From: Microbispora sp. NBC_01189
GTDB taxonomy: Bacteria; Actinomycetota; Actinomycetes; Streptosporangiales; Streptosporangiaceae
DNA: 64,000 bases
Direction of reading: 5' to 3'
NCBI RefSeq assembly: GCF_036010665.1
Contig: NZ_CP108581.1
Location: forward strand, 4,135,501-4,199,500
Within the stretch, counting starts at the first letter, position 1; every line of letters starts with the position of its first letter. This document shows positions 56,592 to 64,000 of this stretch, one piece after another. Below the pieces are notes generated by a model, which made no database searches, was not told the origin of the DNA, and saw nothing but the letters and a program-made list of their open reading frames with translations. Both the position numbers and the translations under genes were made by a program.

Positions 56592-58025
56592 TCACTCGTC
56601 CAGGTGATCGAGAATCCACTGGGCTCGCTGTTCTCCCTTCTCGTCCCCCATCGCTTTGTTCACTTCAAGACAAGCGCGTGCGTGCTCTTCCGCCTCGCGT
56701 CCCATGCCAGCCGCGCGACAGCACTGTGCAAGCACGAGCAGGGAAATGGCCTCTCCTCGTCTGCTCGCGATCTGTCGGTTCAGAGCCAAAGCCCGCTCGG
56801 CATAAGGCACGCCCTCGTCAGGTCGACCCTGGCGGAGGCGCACCTGCGCGGTCAACACCTCGGCATTAGCATGTAGTGCCGTCGGTGGTGTGCCACGCAG
56901 AGTCAGGACGACTTCGTTTGCATAGGAAGCTGCGGTCTCCAAGTCCCCCATGCCAACCTCAAGCCTTGCCAGGTTAACGAGCGACTGGCACACGTCCGGG
57001 GCGTTTCCAGAACCGCGTCTCGAATCGAGAGCCTTCTGGCAGGCGCGTCGAGCCGACACCAGGTCGCCAATCTTCTGGTGCGCAATCCCGAGCTCGTCAA
57101 GGATCCGACACCGGACCTTCTGTGCATAGGCGTCACCCTCGATGAGGAGTGTCAAGGCCTGCTCGAGTCGTCCGATGGCGTCGACGTCGCGTCCTTGCCG
57201 ACGCAGCACCCCTGCTTGAGCAGCGAAGGCCTCGGCCGCGGGCGGCGAGTATAGGTGGGAGGCTGCACTGGCGTAGTGGTCGATGGCGCGCTGCGTCGCG
57301 GCGTAAGCTTCGTCGAGTTCGCCATGCCGGGCTAGGAACCGAGCGTAGGCCAGTTGCTCGGCCGGGCCGCCCAACGCGGCTGCCTCCTGTAGGTTCGCTC
57401 GTCCTGCCTCGGGCTGACCGAGGTCGACCAGCTTTTCGCCGCGCAGGCGCAGGTTCGCAGCACGCAAGACGTCTTTCCCAGACGACGGCAGCAGGTCGAC
57501 ATGCCTAGGGACCTTGAATCCGGCCAGCGCCTCCCAAGCCTCGAGACGCTCAGTCAGCTTGGTCTTGAGCTCGCGAATGTCCGCGATGGACTCATACATC
57601 ATCGCGTGGTACTGGGACATCTGCTCTTGGAGCTTCACAATTCGCTCGGCGGGCGAAGGATGCTTGAGGAAGGCCACCCACACGTCTCGCATCGGCTGCT
57701 CGGCACGGCCCAGCTCAAGCAGGCCTGTGAAGAGTTCCTCCTCGCTACCGGAGGTGTATCCCCAGGGGCTGCCCGACTGGCTACCCCAAGAGCCCTTGAA
57801 CAGCGCGACCAGGAAGTGACTCTCCTCAATGAGTTCATTGATTGCCTCCTGCGGCCGCCGGGCGGTTCCTCGCATGCGCTCCCAGCCGAGGACTTCGTAG
57901 GCCAGATTGCTTTCGCCTTCGCGACGAGCGTTGTACTCATCGACGCAGGCATGAACGACCTTGCGCTCGTCCGAAAGATCACGAGGCGAGGCCAGAAAAA
58001 TGCGGAGCGGCAGTGCGTCAGCCAT
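56592..58025 (-). CDS. DUF4062-TPR protein
   Basis: The protein has 477 residues from the ATG at 58025 (GGGGA upstream); an ATG 19 codons earlier is possible. N-terminal DUF4062 (about 1-110): LRIFLASPRDLSDERKVVHACVDEYN and INELIEESHFLVALFKGSWG, related to TIR-like folds and usually found at the front of large NTPase sensors. The C-terminal half is a row of TPR repeats (QLAYARFLARHGELDEAYAATQRA, VRCRILDELGIAHQKIGDLVSA). No NTPase domain lies between, so it may act as a partner or receptor. It is convergent with the phosphatase operon. Codon use is moderately GC-rich. Confidence 0.8.
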   Translation of the reverse strand: MADALPLRIFLASPRDLSDERKVVHACVDEYNARREGESNLAYEVLGWERMRGTARRPQEAINELIEESHFLVALFKGSWGSQSGSPWGYTSGSEEELFTGLLELGRAEQPMRDVWVAFLKHPSPAERIVKLQEQMSQYHAMMYESIADIRELKTKLTERLEAWEALAGFKVPRHVDLLPSSGKDVLRAANLRLRGEKLVDLGQPEAGRANLQEAAALGGPAEQLAYARFLARHGELDEAYAATQRAIDHYASAASHLYSPPAAEAFAAQAGVLRRQGRDVDAIGRLEQALTLLIEGDAYAQKVRCRILDELGIAHQKIGDLVSARRACQKALDSRRGSGNAPDVCQSLVNLARLEVGMGDLETAASYANEVVLTLRGTPPTALHANAEVLTAQVRLRQGRPDEGVPYAERALALNRQIASRRGEAISLLVLAQCCRAAGMGREAEEHARACLEVNKAMGDEKGEQRAQWILDHLDE

Positions 58026-58096
58026 GGTCCCGACGATATCCGGTACAGGGACTGTACGGTCTTCGGTGTAACTCCTGATCAAGGAGAGTGCACTCG

Positions 58097-58276
58097 ATGA
58101 CTACTGTGATCCAGGCATCGGAAGCGACGGATGACCTGGAGGACGCCGCGGTGGCGCGTAAGGAGCCGCAGGCCTCGGATCGGGAACTGGTGGCCAAGCT
58201 GGTCGAGCAGGCCCGCGCCGACGGGTTGGAGCTGGTCGGCGAGAACGGGCTGCCAAGCCATCCTGAGGCTCCGTGA
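58097..58276 (+). pseudogene. N-terminal fragment of an IS256-family transposase
   Basis: About 59 codons from the ATG at 58097, with AAGGAGAG upstream. ELVAKLVEQARADGLELVGENGL matches the start of actinobacterial IS256-type (Mutator) transposases; after this the frame changes to unrelated residues and stops. The DDE core is absent. Sequence before the start (TAACTCCTGATCAAGGAGA) looks like the usual leader of such elements. It is a dead insertion remnant near the island's right end. Confidence 0.7.
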
Positions 58277-58308
58277 TCAGGATCGGCTGGAGCGCCGGGA
58301 GCTGATCG

Positions 58309-58327
58309 TGTTCCGTGGGTGTTCCGT
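58309..58327 (+). repeat. right arm-type repeat pair TGTTCCGT x2
   Basis: TGTTCCGT at 58309-58316 and 58320-58327, separated by GGG, 119 bases inside the right core. It mirrors the left pair, separated by CCC. Confidence 0.65.
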
Positions 58328-58435
58328 GAGAGGCCGTAAGACAGTGAGAAACCACCGCAGGTTTCGAGAATCGTATGCCCTGATCAAAGGCTAAATCGGC
58401 AGTCGACCCAGGTGGGCCAAGAGCACGCCGCAGAA

Positions 58436-58502
58436 CACCCAGATCTACGAGGGCACCAACCAGATCCAGCGCATAGTGATGGCCCGCCAGCTCCTCAAGT
58501 AA
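58436..58502 (+). pseudogene. displaced 3' end of acyl-CoA dehydrogenase containing attR
   Basis: Codes in frame for TQIYEGTNQIQRIVMARQLLK and stop TAA at 58500-58502. The attR core, 58446-58492, is identical to attL. This is what remains of the original end of the gene at 47608-48771. It has no promoter or start and should not be expressed as protein. Confidence 0.88.
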
Positions 58503-58521
58503 TCCCTGACCGTCAGTAACG

Positions 58522-58545
58522 CCGCCTCCCGTGTTGGGGAGGCGG
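58522..58545 (+). terminator. original terminator of the acyl-CoA dehydrogenase gene
   Basis: CCGCCTCCC (58522-58530) pairs with GGGAGGCGG (58537-58545), with a 6-base loop. It lies 20 bases after the displaced stop codon and shares the CGCCTCCC element with the island-borne hairpin at 48786-48819. Confidence 0.65.
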
Positions 58546-58584
58546 GGTTCGTCGATGGTCCTGCGGTCGTGGGCGTCGGCCGGC

Positions 58585-59010
58585 CTAGTCGACGCCCTTG
58601 TGCACCCGCACCGTGCGGTCGATGAGCTCACGCAGCGCGCTCTCGTCGACCTCGTCGAGCCGTTTCAGGTAGAGGCATCCCTTTCCGGCTTTGTGTGGAC
58701 CGAGCCGGGCGAGCACCGATGCGTGCCGCTCCTCGAACCCGCCCACCAGGTAGACGACGAGATGCTGCTTGCGCGGCGAGAAGGCAGCCAGGGGCCAGTC
58801 GCCCGTGCGCCCGCTCTCGTAGGTGTAGCGGTAGCTGCCGAAGCCGACGATGCTCGGGCCCCACAGCACCGCGGGCTCGCCGGTCACCTCGCGCAGAATC
58901 GTGCAGAGGCGCTCCGCGTCGGCCCGCCGGCGTTCGTCGGGGACTGCAGCCAGGAAGTCGTCGACGTTGGCGTCGGTCGGGACCGTCACCGGCTGTTTCG
59001 ATGTCGCCAT
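58585..59010 (-). CDS. DUF1801 domain protein
   Basis: The protein has 141 residues from the ATG at 59010 with GGGAG upstream. DUF1801 (YdhG-like) signatures: ANVDDFLAAVPDERRRADAERL, VTGEPAVLWGPSIVGFGSYRYTYESGR and LAAFSPRKQHLVVYL. Family structures show a small alpha/beta fold; the biochemical role is not established. It lies just outside the island's right end and has normal host composition. Confidence 0.88.
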   Translation of the reverse strand: MATSKQPVTVPTDANVDDFLAAVPDERRRADAERLCTILREVTGEPAVLWGPSIVGFGSYRYTYESGRTGDWPLAAFSPRKQHLVVYLVGGFEERHASVLARLGPHKAGKGCLYLKRLDEVDESALRELIDRTVRVHKGVD

Positions 59011-59042
59011 GAAGTCATGCTCCCACGTCAGAACGACGAGGT

Positions 59043-59783
59043 TCACGGGGCGCACAGGGACGCGACGAGGAACGACGTCTCGATAGTCGGGGACGATGCG
59101 CGCACCTCTATGTCTCCGACGCCGGCGTTGATCCGCAGTTCGATCGTGGGCGCATCGCCGGTGCCGGTCACCTCGGGCTCCAGCACCCGGTCGATCTGGA
59201 TGTTCGCACCGGCCTCGACCTTGTGGTCGATCTTCACCTCGCCCAGCCGGGAGATACCGTGCACCTCGACCCGGGCGGTGGGGGGCACGATCACCTTGAG
59301 CTGGCCGACCGACACCGACGCGACGAACCTGGCCCGGGTGCCTGGTGCGAGCGAGACATCGGTGAGGTCGAGCCGGCCCGCGCCCACGCTCACCGCGTAA
59401 TCCTGGGTTGGACCTGCGCCGACCGGGTGCCAGACGAAGCTGCCCATCTTCTTGGGGACGCCGGTCATCGTCGACCTCACGACCAGAATGAGCGACACGA
59501 TCATGCCGGCTACGATGTGCGCGGCGCTCCGGCCGAACCACGTCGTGATGAGGAGGCCGGGCGCGAGCACGAGGGTGGCGATCTCGCGACGCGTCGTCTC
59601 GCCCAGTTCGGGGGTGAGCCAGGCGAGAACGCCGGTGGATGCGCCGAGCAGCCCGAAGACGCCGGCCGTGATCGCGAACGTCACCGCGAGCGGCCGCCAC
59701 TCCACCCAACCCGGCGCGGCCCACGCCAGGTCGCCAGGCACGGTCTCCTGGCGGGCGGGTCGAACAGCCTGGTCAGCCGTCAT
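59043..59783 (-). CDS. membrane protein with LiaF-like C-terminal domain
   Basis: The protein has 246 residues from the ATG at 59783 with GGAGG about 12 bases upstream; a start 39 codons earlier is less likely. There are three or four membrane helices in residues 28-110 (LAVTFAITAGVFGLLGASTGVLAWL, IATLVLAPGLLITTW, AAHIVAGMIVSLILVV). A beta-rich tail follows (AGRLDLTDVSLAPGTRARFVASVSVGQLKVIVP, VGDIEVRAS) like the LiaF/DUF2154-type domain used in envelope-stress control. Its neighbour at 60070 is a histidine kinase, but the genes are divergent. Confidence 0.7.
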   Translation of the reverse strand: MTADQAVRPARQETVPGDLAWAAPGWVEWRPLAVTFAITAGVFGLLGASTGVLAWLTPELGETTRREIATLVLAPGLLITTWFGRSAAHIVAGMIVSLILVVRSTMTGVPKKMGSFVWHPVGAGPTQDYAVSVGAGRLDLTDVSLAPGTRARFVASVSVGQLKVIVPPTARVEVHGISRLGEVKIDHKVEAGANIQIDRVLEPEVTGTGDAPTIELRINAGVGDIEVRASSPTIETSFLVASLCAP

Positions 59784-60069
59784 GTCAGGTACCTCCGAGA
59801 TTCCATGTCGCGGCCACCGGCCGTGTACCTCGATGCTCTCGGAGGCGATCACTTCACCGAATCGGCAGACAGACGGCACCCGGCTCAGCCGTTCCGCCAT
59901 CGGCCCGCTACGTCAAAAGTCTCAGATCGGCGGCATGACCAGCGCGTTCTCAGGCATCCCGACCAGCGGGGGAGGGTCCCTTGTCGAAAAGCGACCGGGA
60001 GTAGCATCGCCGTGGACCGCTCCCGCGGCGGTGCCGTAGCCGTGGCGGGGGAAGTCAGGAGGAACGAAT

Positions 60070-62181
60070 ATGGCGGTCGCGCCAGAGGACGCCAACCGTG
60101 TTCCCGGCCCAGACGCCGTCCTGGCCGCCGTACTGTTCGCCGCCGACCGGTTCCTCGCCAGTGCCGAGCCGTGGGAGACGAACATCGCCGAGGTCCTGGC
60201 GCGTCTCGGGACGGCGGCCGGAGTGAGCCGGGTGTACATCTTCGAGAACCATCTCGACGCTCACGGTCGGCAGTGCAGTGGCCAGCGGTACGAATGGGTC
60301 GCCGAAGGGATCACCTCGCAGATGGACAACCCCCTGCTCAGGGGGTTCGACTACGTGGACGTCGGCTGGGGACGGTGGGCCGAGCTACTGGTGCGCCGGG
60401 ACGTGATGGTCGGCAACACCCGCGACTTCCCCGCATCGGAGCGCCCCGAGTTGGACGCCGAGGACATCAAGTCGATCGCACTCGTACCGATCCACGTCGA
60501 AGGCCTCTGGTGGGGGTTCATCGGGTTCGACGAATGCGCGGCGGAACGGGAGTGGCTGCCCAATGACGTGGCGGCACTCCGGGCGGCCGCGGACACTTTG
60601 GGAGCCGCGATCCAACGCACGCGCACCGAGCGGCGACTACGCGCGCAGCAAGCGCAGTATCGTGCCGTGTTCGAGGCGACCGGCGACGGGCTGGTGATCA
60701 GCGACCTCGACGGCCGGCTCGTCGAGGCGAATCCCGCCTTCCACAGGATGCACGCCTACTCACCCGGGGAACTGGCAGGCACTCACCCCGAGGCATGGAC
60801 GCATCCTGCCGACCTGACGACCGTCACCGAGTTCCTCTCGGCCCTTCCGCATACCGGGGCGGCGATACGTGTCCGTCACATCCGCAAGGACGGCACGACC
60901 TTTCCCGTGGAGGTTCGCGCGGACTCCGTCATCTTCTCCGGTGAACCACACACGCTCACAGTGGTGAGGGACGCCACCGACACCGCCAATGCCATGGATC
61001 TCCTGCAGCGGCGGGTGGCCGCGCTGGCCCGAGTCGCGAGCGACATGGTCGTGGACCAGCCACTGGAGACGACATTGCGGAACGCCGTGGCGACGGTGGT
61101 GCGGGCGAGCGGAGGTGTCGCCGCCGCGGTCCACGTGATGGAGCGTGACAGCGACCGGTTGCGGTTCCTGGCCACCGACGGTCTTCCCGACGGCTATGAG
61201 GAAGGTTTACGAGCGTGCTGGGGCCTCGGGGTCGACTCGCCCGCCGTGAGCGCCCTTCGCGAGCAGCGCGTGGAGGTGATTCGCGGCGCCCCGGCGCGGA
61301 CCCTGGCGCGGCCACGAGCCAAGCCGATCCACCGGTTCCTGCCCCATGTCGACTGGGACATCCTCGTGGCCGTTCCCCTGGGGGCCATGGGTCAGATGTT
61401 CGGTGCGCTACACGTCTACTACCTGCCGCATGACGAGCCGGCGGATGAGGAGCTCAGATTCCTCGTGGCGTTCGCGGATCAGATCGCCGTCGCGGTGGAG
61501 AACGCCACCTTGCTGGCCGAAGGCCGGCAGAACGCCGCACTTCTGGAGCGGCAGCGGCTGGCTCGGGAGCTCCACGACTCGGTCTCCCAGGCGCTGTTCT
61601 CGATGACGCTGCACGCCCGTGCCGCCGAGCTCGCCATGGAGAAGCAGGGCATCGACGGGAACGGGCCACTGGGACGAGCAGTGGCACAGCTCCGGGAGCT
61701 GACGCAAGGAGCCTTGGCGGAGATGCGAGCCCTCATCTTCGAACTGCGCCCGGGAGCGTTGGCCGAGGAGGGCCTGATCTCCGCGGTCCGCAAACAGGCC
61801 GCCGCCATCGCAGCCCGCGAGGGTCTGCCCATCGTTGTCGTCGACGAGACGGGCGAGCGTCCTGTGCTGGACGAAGAGGGCGAAGAACACCTCTACAGAA
61901 TCGTCCTCGAGGCGCTGCACAACACCGTCAAGCACGCCGATGCCCAGCGGATCACCGTGTCGGTCAGCCGGACCGAGTCGGACTTGACGGTCGTGGTTGA
62001 GGACGATGGTCGCGGCTTCGACCCTGCTGCCGCTTTTCCAGGACATATGGGACTTGGAACCATGCGGGAGCGGGCGGCACGCATGGGTGCCGACCTGCGT
62101 ATTGTGAGCGCGGCCGGTGCCGGCACCAGCGTCATGGTCACCGCGCCGATCACGAAGCAGATGGAGACAACCAGCCGGTGA
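60070..62181 (+). CDS. GAF-PAS-GAF sensor histidine kinase (NarL/DegS class)
   Basis: The protein has 703 residues from an ATG with AGGAGGAA upstream. Soluble: GAF (about 15-185), PAS (about 195-310, YRAVFEATGDGLVISDLDGRLVEANPAF), GAF (about 320-480), HisKA_3 with the phospho-His in LARELHDSVSQALFSMTL, and HATPase (EALHNTVKHADA, VVEDDGRGFD, HMGLGTMRERA). No haem Cys or other ligand can be assigned. It is translationally coupled to the regulator gene (GTGA overlap), so the pair is a complete two-component system sensing an internal signal. Confidence 0.93.
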   Translation: MAVAPEDANRVPGPDAVLAAVLFAADRFLASAEPWETNIAEVLARLGTAAGVSRVYIFENHLDAHGRQCSGQRYEWVAEGITSQMDNPLLRGFDYVDVGWGRWAELLVRRDVMVGNTRDFPASERPELDAEDIKSIALVPIHVEGLWWGFIGFDECAAEREWLPNDVAALRAAADTLGAAIQRTRTERRLRAQQAQYRAVFEATGDGLVISDLDGRLVEANPAFHRMHAYSPGELAGTHPEAWTHPADLTTVTEFLSALPHTGAAIRVRHIRKDGTTFPVEVRADSVIFSGEPHTLTVVRDATDTANAMDLLQRRVAALARVASDMVVDQPLETTLRNAVATVVRASGGVAAAVHVMERDSDRLRFLATDGLPDGYEEGLRACWGLGVDSPAVSALREQRVEVIRGAPARTLARPRAKPIHRFLPHVDWDILVAVPLGAMGQMFGALHVYYLPHDEPADEELRFLVAFADQIAVAVENATLLAEGRQNAALLERQRLARELHDSVSQALFSMTLHARAAELAMEKQGIDGNGPLGRAVAQLRELTQGALAEMRALIFELRPGALAEEGLISAVRKQAAAIAAREGLPIVVVDETGERPVLDEEGEEHLYRIVLEALHNTVKHADAQRITVSVSRTESDLTVVVEDDGRGFDPAAAFPGHMGLGTMRERAARMGADLRIVSAAGAGTSVMVTAPITKQMETTSR

Positions 62182-62843
62182 GCACCGCAGAGAGCACGAT
62201 CAAGGTGTTTCTGGTCGACGACCACCGCGTCGTTCGTACGGGCATGCGGGCCTTCCTGAACATGCTCGACGACATGGAGGTGGTCGGTGAGGCAGGAACG
62301 GGAAAGGAAGCGCTCGACCGCCTGGCGGTTCTCGACCGTTCCGGCGAGCTTCCCGATGTCGTCCTGATGGACCTGATGATGCCCGTCATGGACGGCATAG
62401 AGGCGACCCGAGAGCTCAAGGTCAGGTTTCCCGCCGTCGAGGTCGTGGCGGTGACCAGCTTCGTGGAGGAGAGAAAGGTCCGTGCCGCCCTGGAGGCGGG
62501 AGCCGCCGGCTACCTGCTCAAGGACACCGACGCGGACGAAGTGGGGCGGGCCCTTCGTGCCGCGGTCCGCGGCGAGGTGCACCTCGACCCGGCTGCCGCT
62601 CGTCAGTTGACGGCTGCGATGCGAGCACCCGCGACGGCCGCGACGAGCTTGACACCACGCGAACGAGAAGTTCTGGCCCTCATCGCCGACGGCCGGTCCA
62701 ACCGGGAGATCGCTTCGGCTCTGTCGGTCAGCGAACGCACGGCACGTACCCATGTCAGCAACATCCTTGCGAAGCTGGACCTGTCCTCCCGCACCCAGGC
62801 GGCCTTGTGGGCGACCCGGGAGGGCATCACTCCGTCCGGATGA
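62178..62843 (+). CDS. NarL/LuxR-family response regulator
   Basis: The protein has 221 residues from GTG. Receiver: VFLVDDHRVVRTGM, phospho-Asp in VVLMDLMMPVMDG, Lys in GYLLKDTDA. LuxR helix-turn-helix at the end: LTPREREVLALIADGRSNREIASAL and ERTARTHVSNILAKL. Cognate to the kinase upstream. Confidence 0.95.
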   Translation: MSTAESTIKVFLVDDHRVVRTGMRAFLNMLDDMEVVGEAGTGKEALDRLAVLDRSGELPDVVLMDLMMPVMDGIEATRELKVRFPAVEVVAVTSFVEERKVRAALEAGAAGYLLKDTDADEVGRALRAAVRGEVHLDPAAARQLTAAMRAPATAATSLTPREREVLALIADGRSNREIASALSVSERTARTHVSNILAKLDLSSRTQAALWATREGITPSG

Positions 62844-62990
62844 GCCCCTGTCGTGCTCTACGTCATTCCGCCGATGAGAGCCGGTACCAACCGCCGAATC
62901 GGCAACAGTCCTTCGAACGAGGTTCTCCGCCCCGTAACCGTGCAGACTTGCGTCTGTGACGCGCGCCGCCGGCTGTGGAGGGAGAGTCGC

Positions 62991-63371
62991 CTGTCCACCA
63001 CACCGGCCGAAACGCCGCAGCCATTGAATCTGCTGGTCGTCGACCCTGACCGCCGGGTTCGGCATGCCCTGGCGATCTTCCTTGACGCCCTGCCGCACGT
63101 CACCGTCGCGGCCGCCTGCGCGACCGGGGCCGAGGCCGAGGCACTTGCCGCGCGGTTGCGGCCTGACGCCTGCCTGATCGACCTCCACTTGCCGACCATC
63201 GAGGAGGGACTGGCCACCGCCTCCGCCCTCGCCGCCCTCGGCACGAGGGTGATCGCGGTGTGTACCGATGTCACCGTTGAGGCCGCCGCCATAACGGCCG
63301 GTGCCGCGGCCTTTCTCGGAAAGGACCGGGCCGCCGAGGCACTGCCCTCGCTCCTCGACGCCCAGCGGTGA
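62991..63371 (+). CDS. stand-alone receiver-domain protein, apparent CTG start
   Basis: About 126 residues. The receiver fold begins at LNLLVVDPDRRVRHAL, phospho-Asp in ACLIDLHLP, Lys in AFLGKD. No output domain. The best ribosome site is GGAGGGAG (62977-62984), 6 bases before the CTG at 62991; in-frame GTG or ATG codons lie much further upstream without a ribosome site. CTG initiation is therefore inferred. Of the usual acidic pair near the N-terminus, DPD remains. It may act as a phosphate sink or partner for the kinase upstream. Confidence 0.72.
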   Translation: MSTTPAETPQPLNLLVVDPDRRVRHALAIFLDALPHVTVAAACATGAEAEALAARLRPDACLIDLHLPTIEEGLATASALAALGTRVIAVCTDVTVEAAAITAGAAAFLGKDRAAEALPSLLDAQR

Positions 63372-63502
63372 ATCGTTCGGTGCCGGAGGTGCGGCGCCGG
63401 GTTCTGGGCGAGGAACACCCGAACACTCTCGCCACCCGGGGCGTCCTCGCGATCGTGGTGCGCAGGCTGGGACGGCCGGACGAGGCCGAGGCGCTCTCGT
63501 AG
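63368..63502 (+). pseudogene. fragment of a kinesin-light-chain-type TPR protein
   Basis: Forty-four codons whose GTG overlaps the receiver stop. RRRVLGEEHPNTLATRGVL and RRLGRPDEAEAL fit one 42-residue TPR of the kind repeated in actinobacterial NB-ARC/TPR regulators. A single repeat cannot fold alone, so this is a relic of a larger gene. Confidence 0.6.
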
Positions 63503-63548
63503 AGCGCCGATACGCGAGGGCGCGGGGTCCGTTACAGTCCTTGTCACC

Positions 63549-64000
63549 ATGACGATCACGGCACAGGACCTCAATCGCGCCACGCTCGCCCGGCAACTGC
63601 TGCTGCGGCGGGAGCCGGTCGGCGTCGTCGACGCGGTCCGGCGCGTGGTCGCGCTCCAGGCCCAGCAGCCCGCCTCGCCGTACATCGCGTTGTGGAACCG
63701 GCTCGCCGCCTTCGACCCGGCCGACCTCGACGTCGCCTTCGCCGGTCGGGCGCTGGTCAAGGCGACATTGATGCGGATCACGCTGCACGTGGTGCACGCC
63801 GACGATCATCTGCCCATGCACACCGCCATGCAGCCGACGCTGCGCGGCGCGAGGCTCGGCGACCGCCGCTTCACGGAGAGCGGTCTCGAGGCCGCCGACG
63901 CCGACGCCCTCCTTTCCGACCTGCTGGAGTTCGCTGACCGGCCGCGCACCAACGCCGAGATCCAGGGCTGGCTCGCCGAACGGCTCGCGGTCCCGCCGCA
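63549..64000 (+). CDS. winged-helix (AlkZ/YcaQ-like) protein, 3' end outside window
   Basis: The first 150 residues are visible. DLNRATLARQLLLRREPVGVVDAVRRVVALQAQQP ends in QAQ, the Q-x-Q motif that in AlkZ/YcaQ glycosylases lies in the active site. LVKATLMRITLHVVHADDH is also typical of this winged-helix (HTH_42) family. Members excise bulky or cross-linked alkyl bases, though many actinobacterial homologues are uncharacterised. TACAGT lies 10 bases before the ATG and may be the -10 of a leaderless or short-leader transcript. Confidence 0.82.
   Translation, partial: MTITAQDLNRATLARQLLLRREPVGVVDAVRRVVALQAQQPASPYIALWNRLAAFDPADLDVAFAGRALVKATLMRITLHVVHADDHLPMHTAMQPTLRGARLGDRRFTESGLEAADADALLSDLLEFADRPRTNAEIQGWLAERLAVPP

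Larger units (their letters stand above)
48715..58492. mobile_element. integrated genomic (defence) island in the acyl-CoA dehydrogenase gene
   Basis: The element is about 9.8 kb, bounded by perfect 47-bp direct repeats. It has lower G+C and AT-ending codons through much of 49-58 kb. Inside the left end is TGTTCCGT twice (48852, 48863) and inside the right end TGTTCCGT twice (58309, 58320), both with an 11-bp period, as expected of integrase arm sites. It carries a tyrosine recombinase remnant, an IS256 remnant and about nine cargo genes that look like antiphage defence. No replication or conjugation gene was seen, so it is an island or a decayed integrative element. Confidence 0.85.

Noticed and set aside
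60070..62181. DosS/haem-type oxygen sensor reading of the GAF kinase
   Set aside because: GAF domains are present but no specific haem-ligand motif could be identified, so only a general kinase call is made.

Overview
The window comes from the chromosome of a high-G+C, mycothiol-making actinomycete, probably a filamentous Streptosporangiales-type organism. The support is the strong G/C third-position bias, frequent GTG/TTG starts, an S-(hydroxymethyl)mycothiol dehydrogenase, an acyl-CoA carboxylase with a separate epsilon subunit, a Tad pilus locus followed by a LysM/BTAD protein, and IdeR/DmdR-type iron boxes. The genus assignment is inference.

Layout. 1-6.1 kb holds envelope and lipid genes: a signal-peptide pentapeptide-repeat protein running off the left edge, a Tat-exported CDP-diacylglycerol diphosphatase, a TPM-domain protein sharing a cytoplasmic module with the pentapeptide protein, and a biotinylated acyl-CoA carboxylase alpha subunit. 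6.1-11.5 kb is a minimal type VII secretion pair: a WXG100 protein and an FHA-FtsK (EccC/EssC-like) ATPase. 12.0-24.1 kb is a co-directional Tad/Flp pilus operon with mostly 4-base start/stop overlaps, ending in a large LysM/BTAD protein and two exported proteins. 24.1-27.2 kb is a methylation-repair pair (Ogt, Ada-AlkA fusion) and a NYN-domain protein. 27.3-48.8 kb is conserved actinobacterial core: carboxylase epsilon and beta, an ABC exporter, PEP carboxylase, FdhD, biotin ligase, a PH-like protein, a class III cyclase, MscR, an iron-box-controlled Bfd/bacterioferritin pair, an OmpR-type two-component system, GtrA, a lipoprotein, PurK/PurE, UDP-glucose dehydrogenase and acyl-CoA dehydrogenase.

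48.7-58.5 kb is a genomic island of visibly lower G+C and foreign codon use. It sits in the 3' end of the acyl-CoA dehydrogenase gene. A perfect 47-bp duplication of that gene end (48715-48761 and 58446-58492) flanks it, and paired TGTTCCGT repeats with the same 11-bp period lie just inside both ends. The cargo looks like antiphage defence: a three-gene operon of a TIR (ThsB-like) protein, a two-TM/macro-domain (type II ThsA-like) protein and a HIT hydrolase, that is, a type II Thoeris system with an apparently extra third gene; an overlapping nucleotidyltransferase/PPP-phosphatase pair; an endonuclease VII-like protein with a Cys-rich partner; a DUF4062-TPR protein; and a DUF6338 membrane protein. 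The integrase has lost its N-terminus and an IS256 remnant lies near the right end, so the island may be immobile.

58.6-64.0 kb returns to host composition: DUF1801 and LiaF-like proteins, a GAF-PAS-GAF histidine kinase with its NarL-type regulator, a lone receiver domain that seems to start at CTG, a TPR-gene fragment, and a winged-helix (AlkZ-like) protein cut by the right edge. No tRNA, rRNA or CRISPR array was seen.
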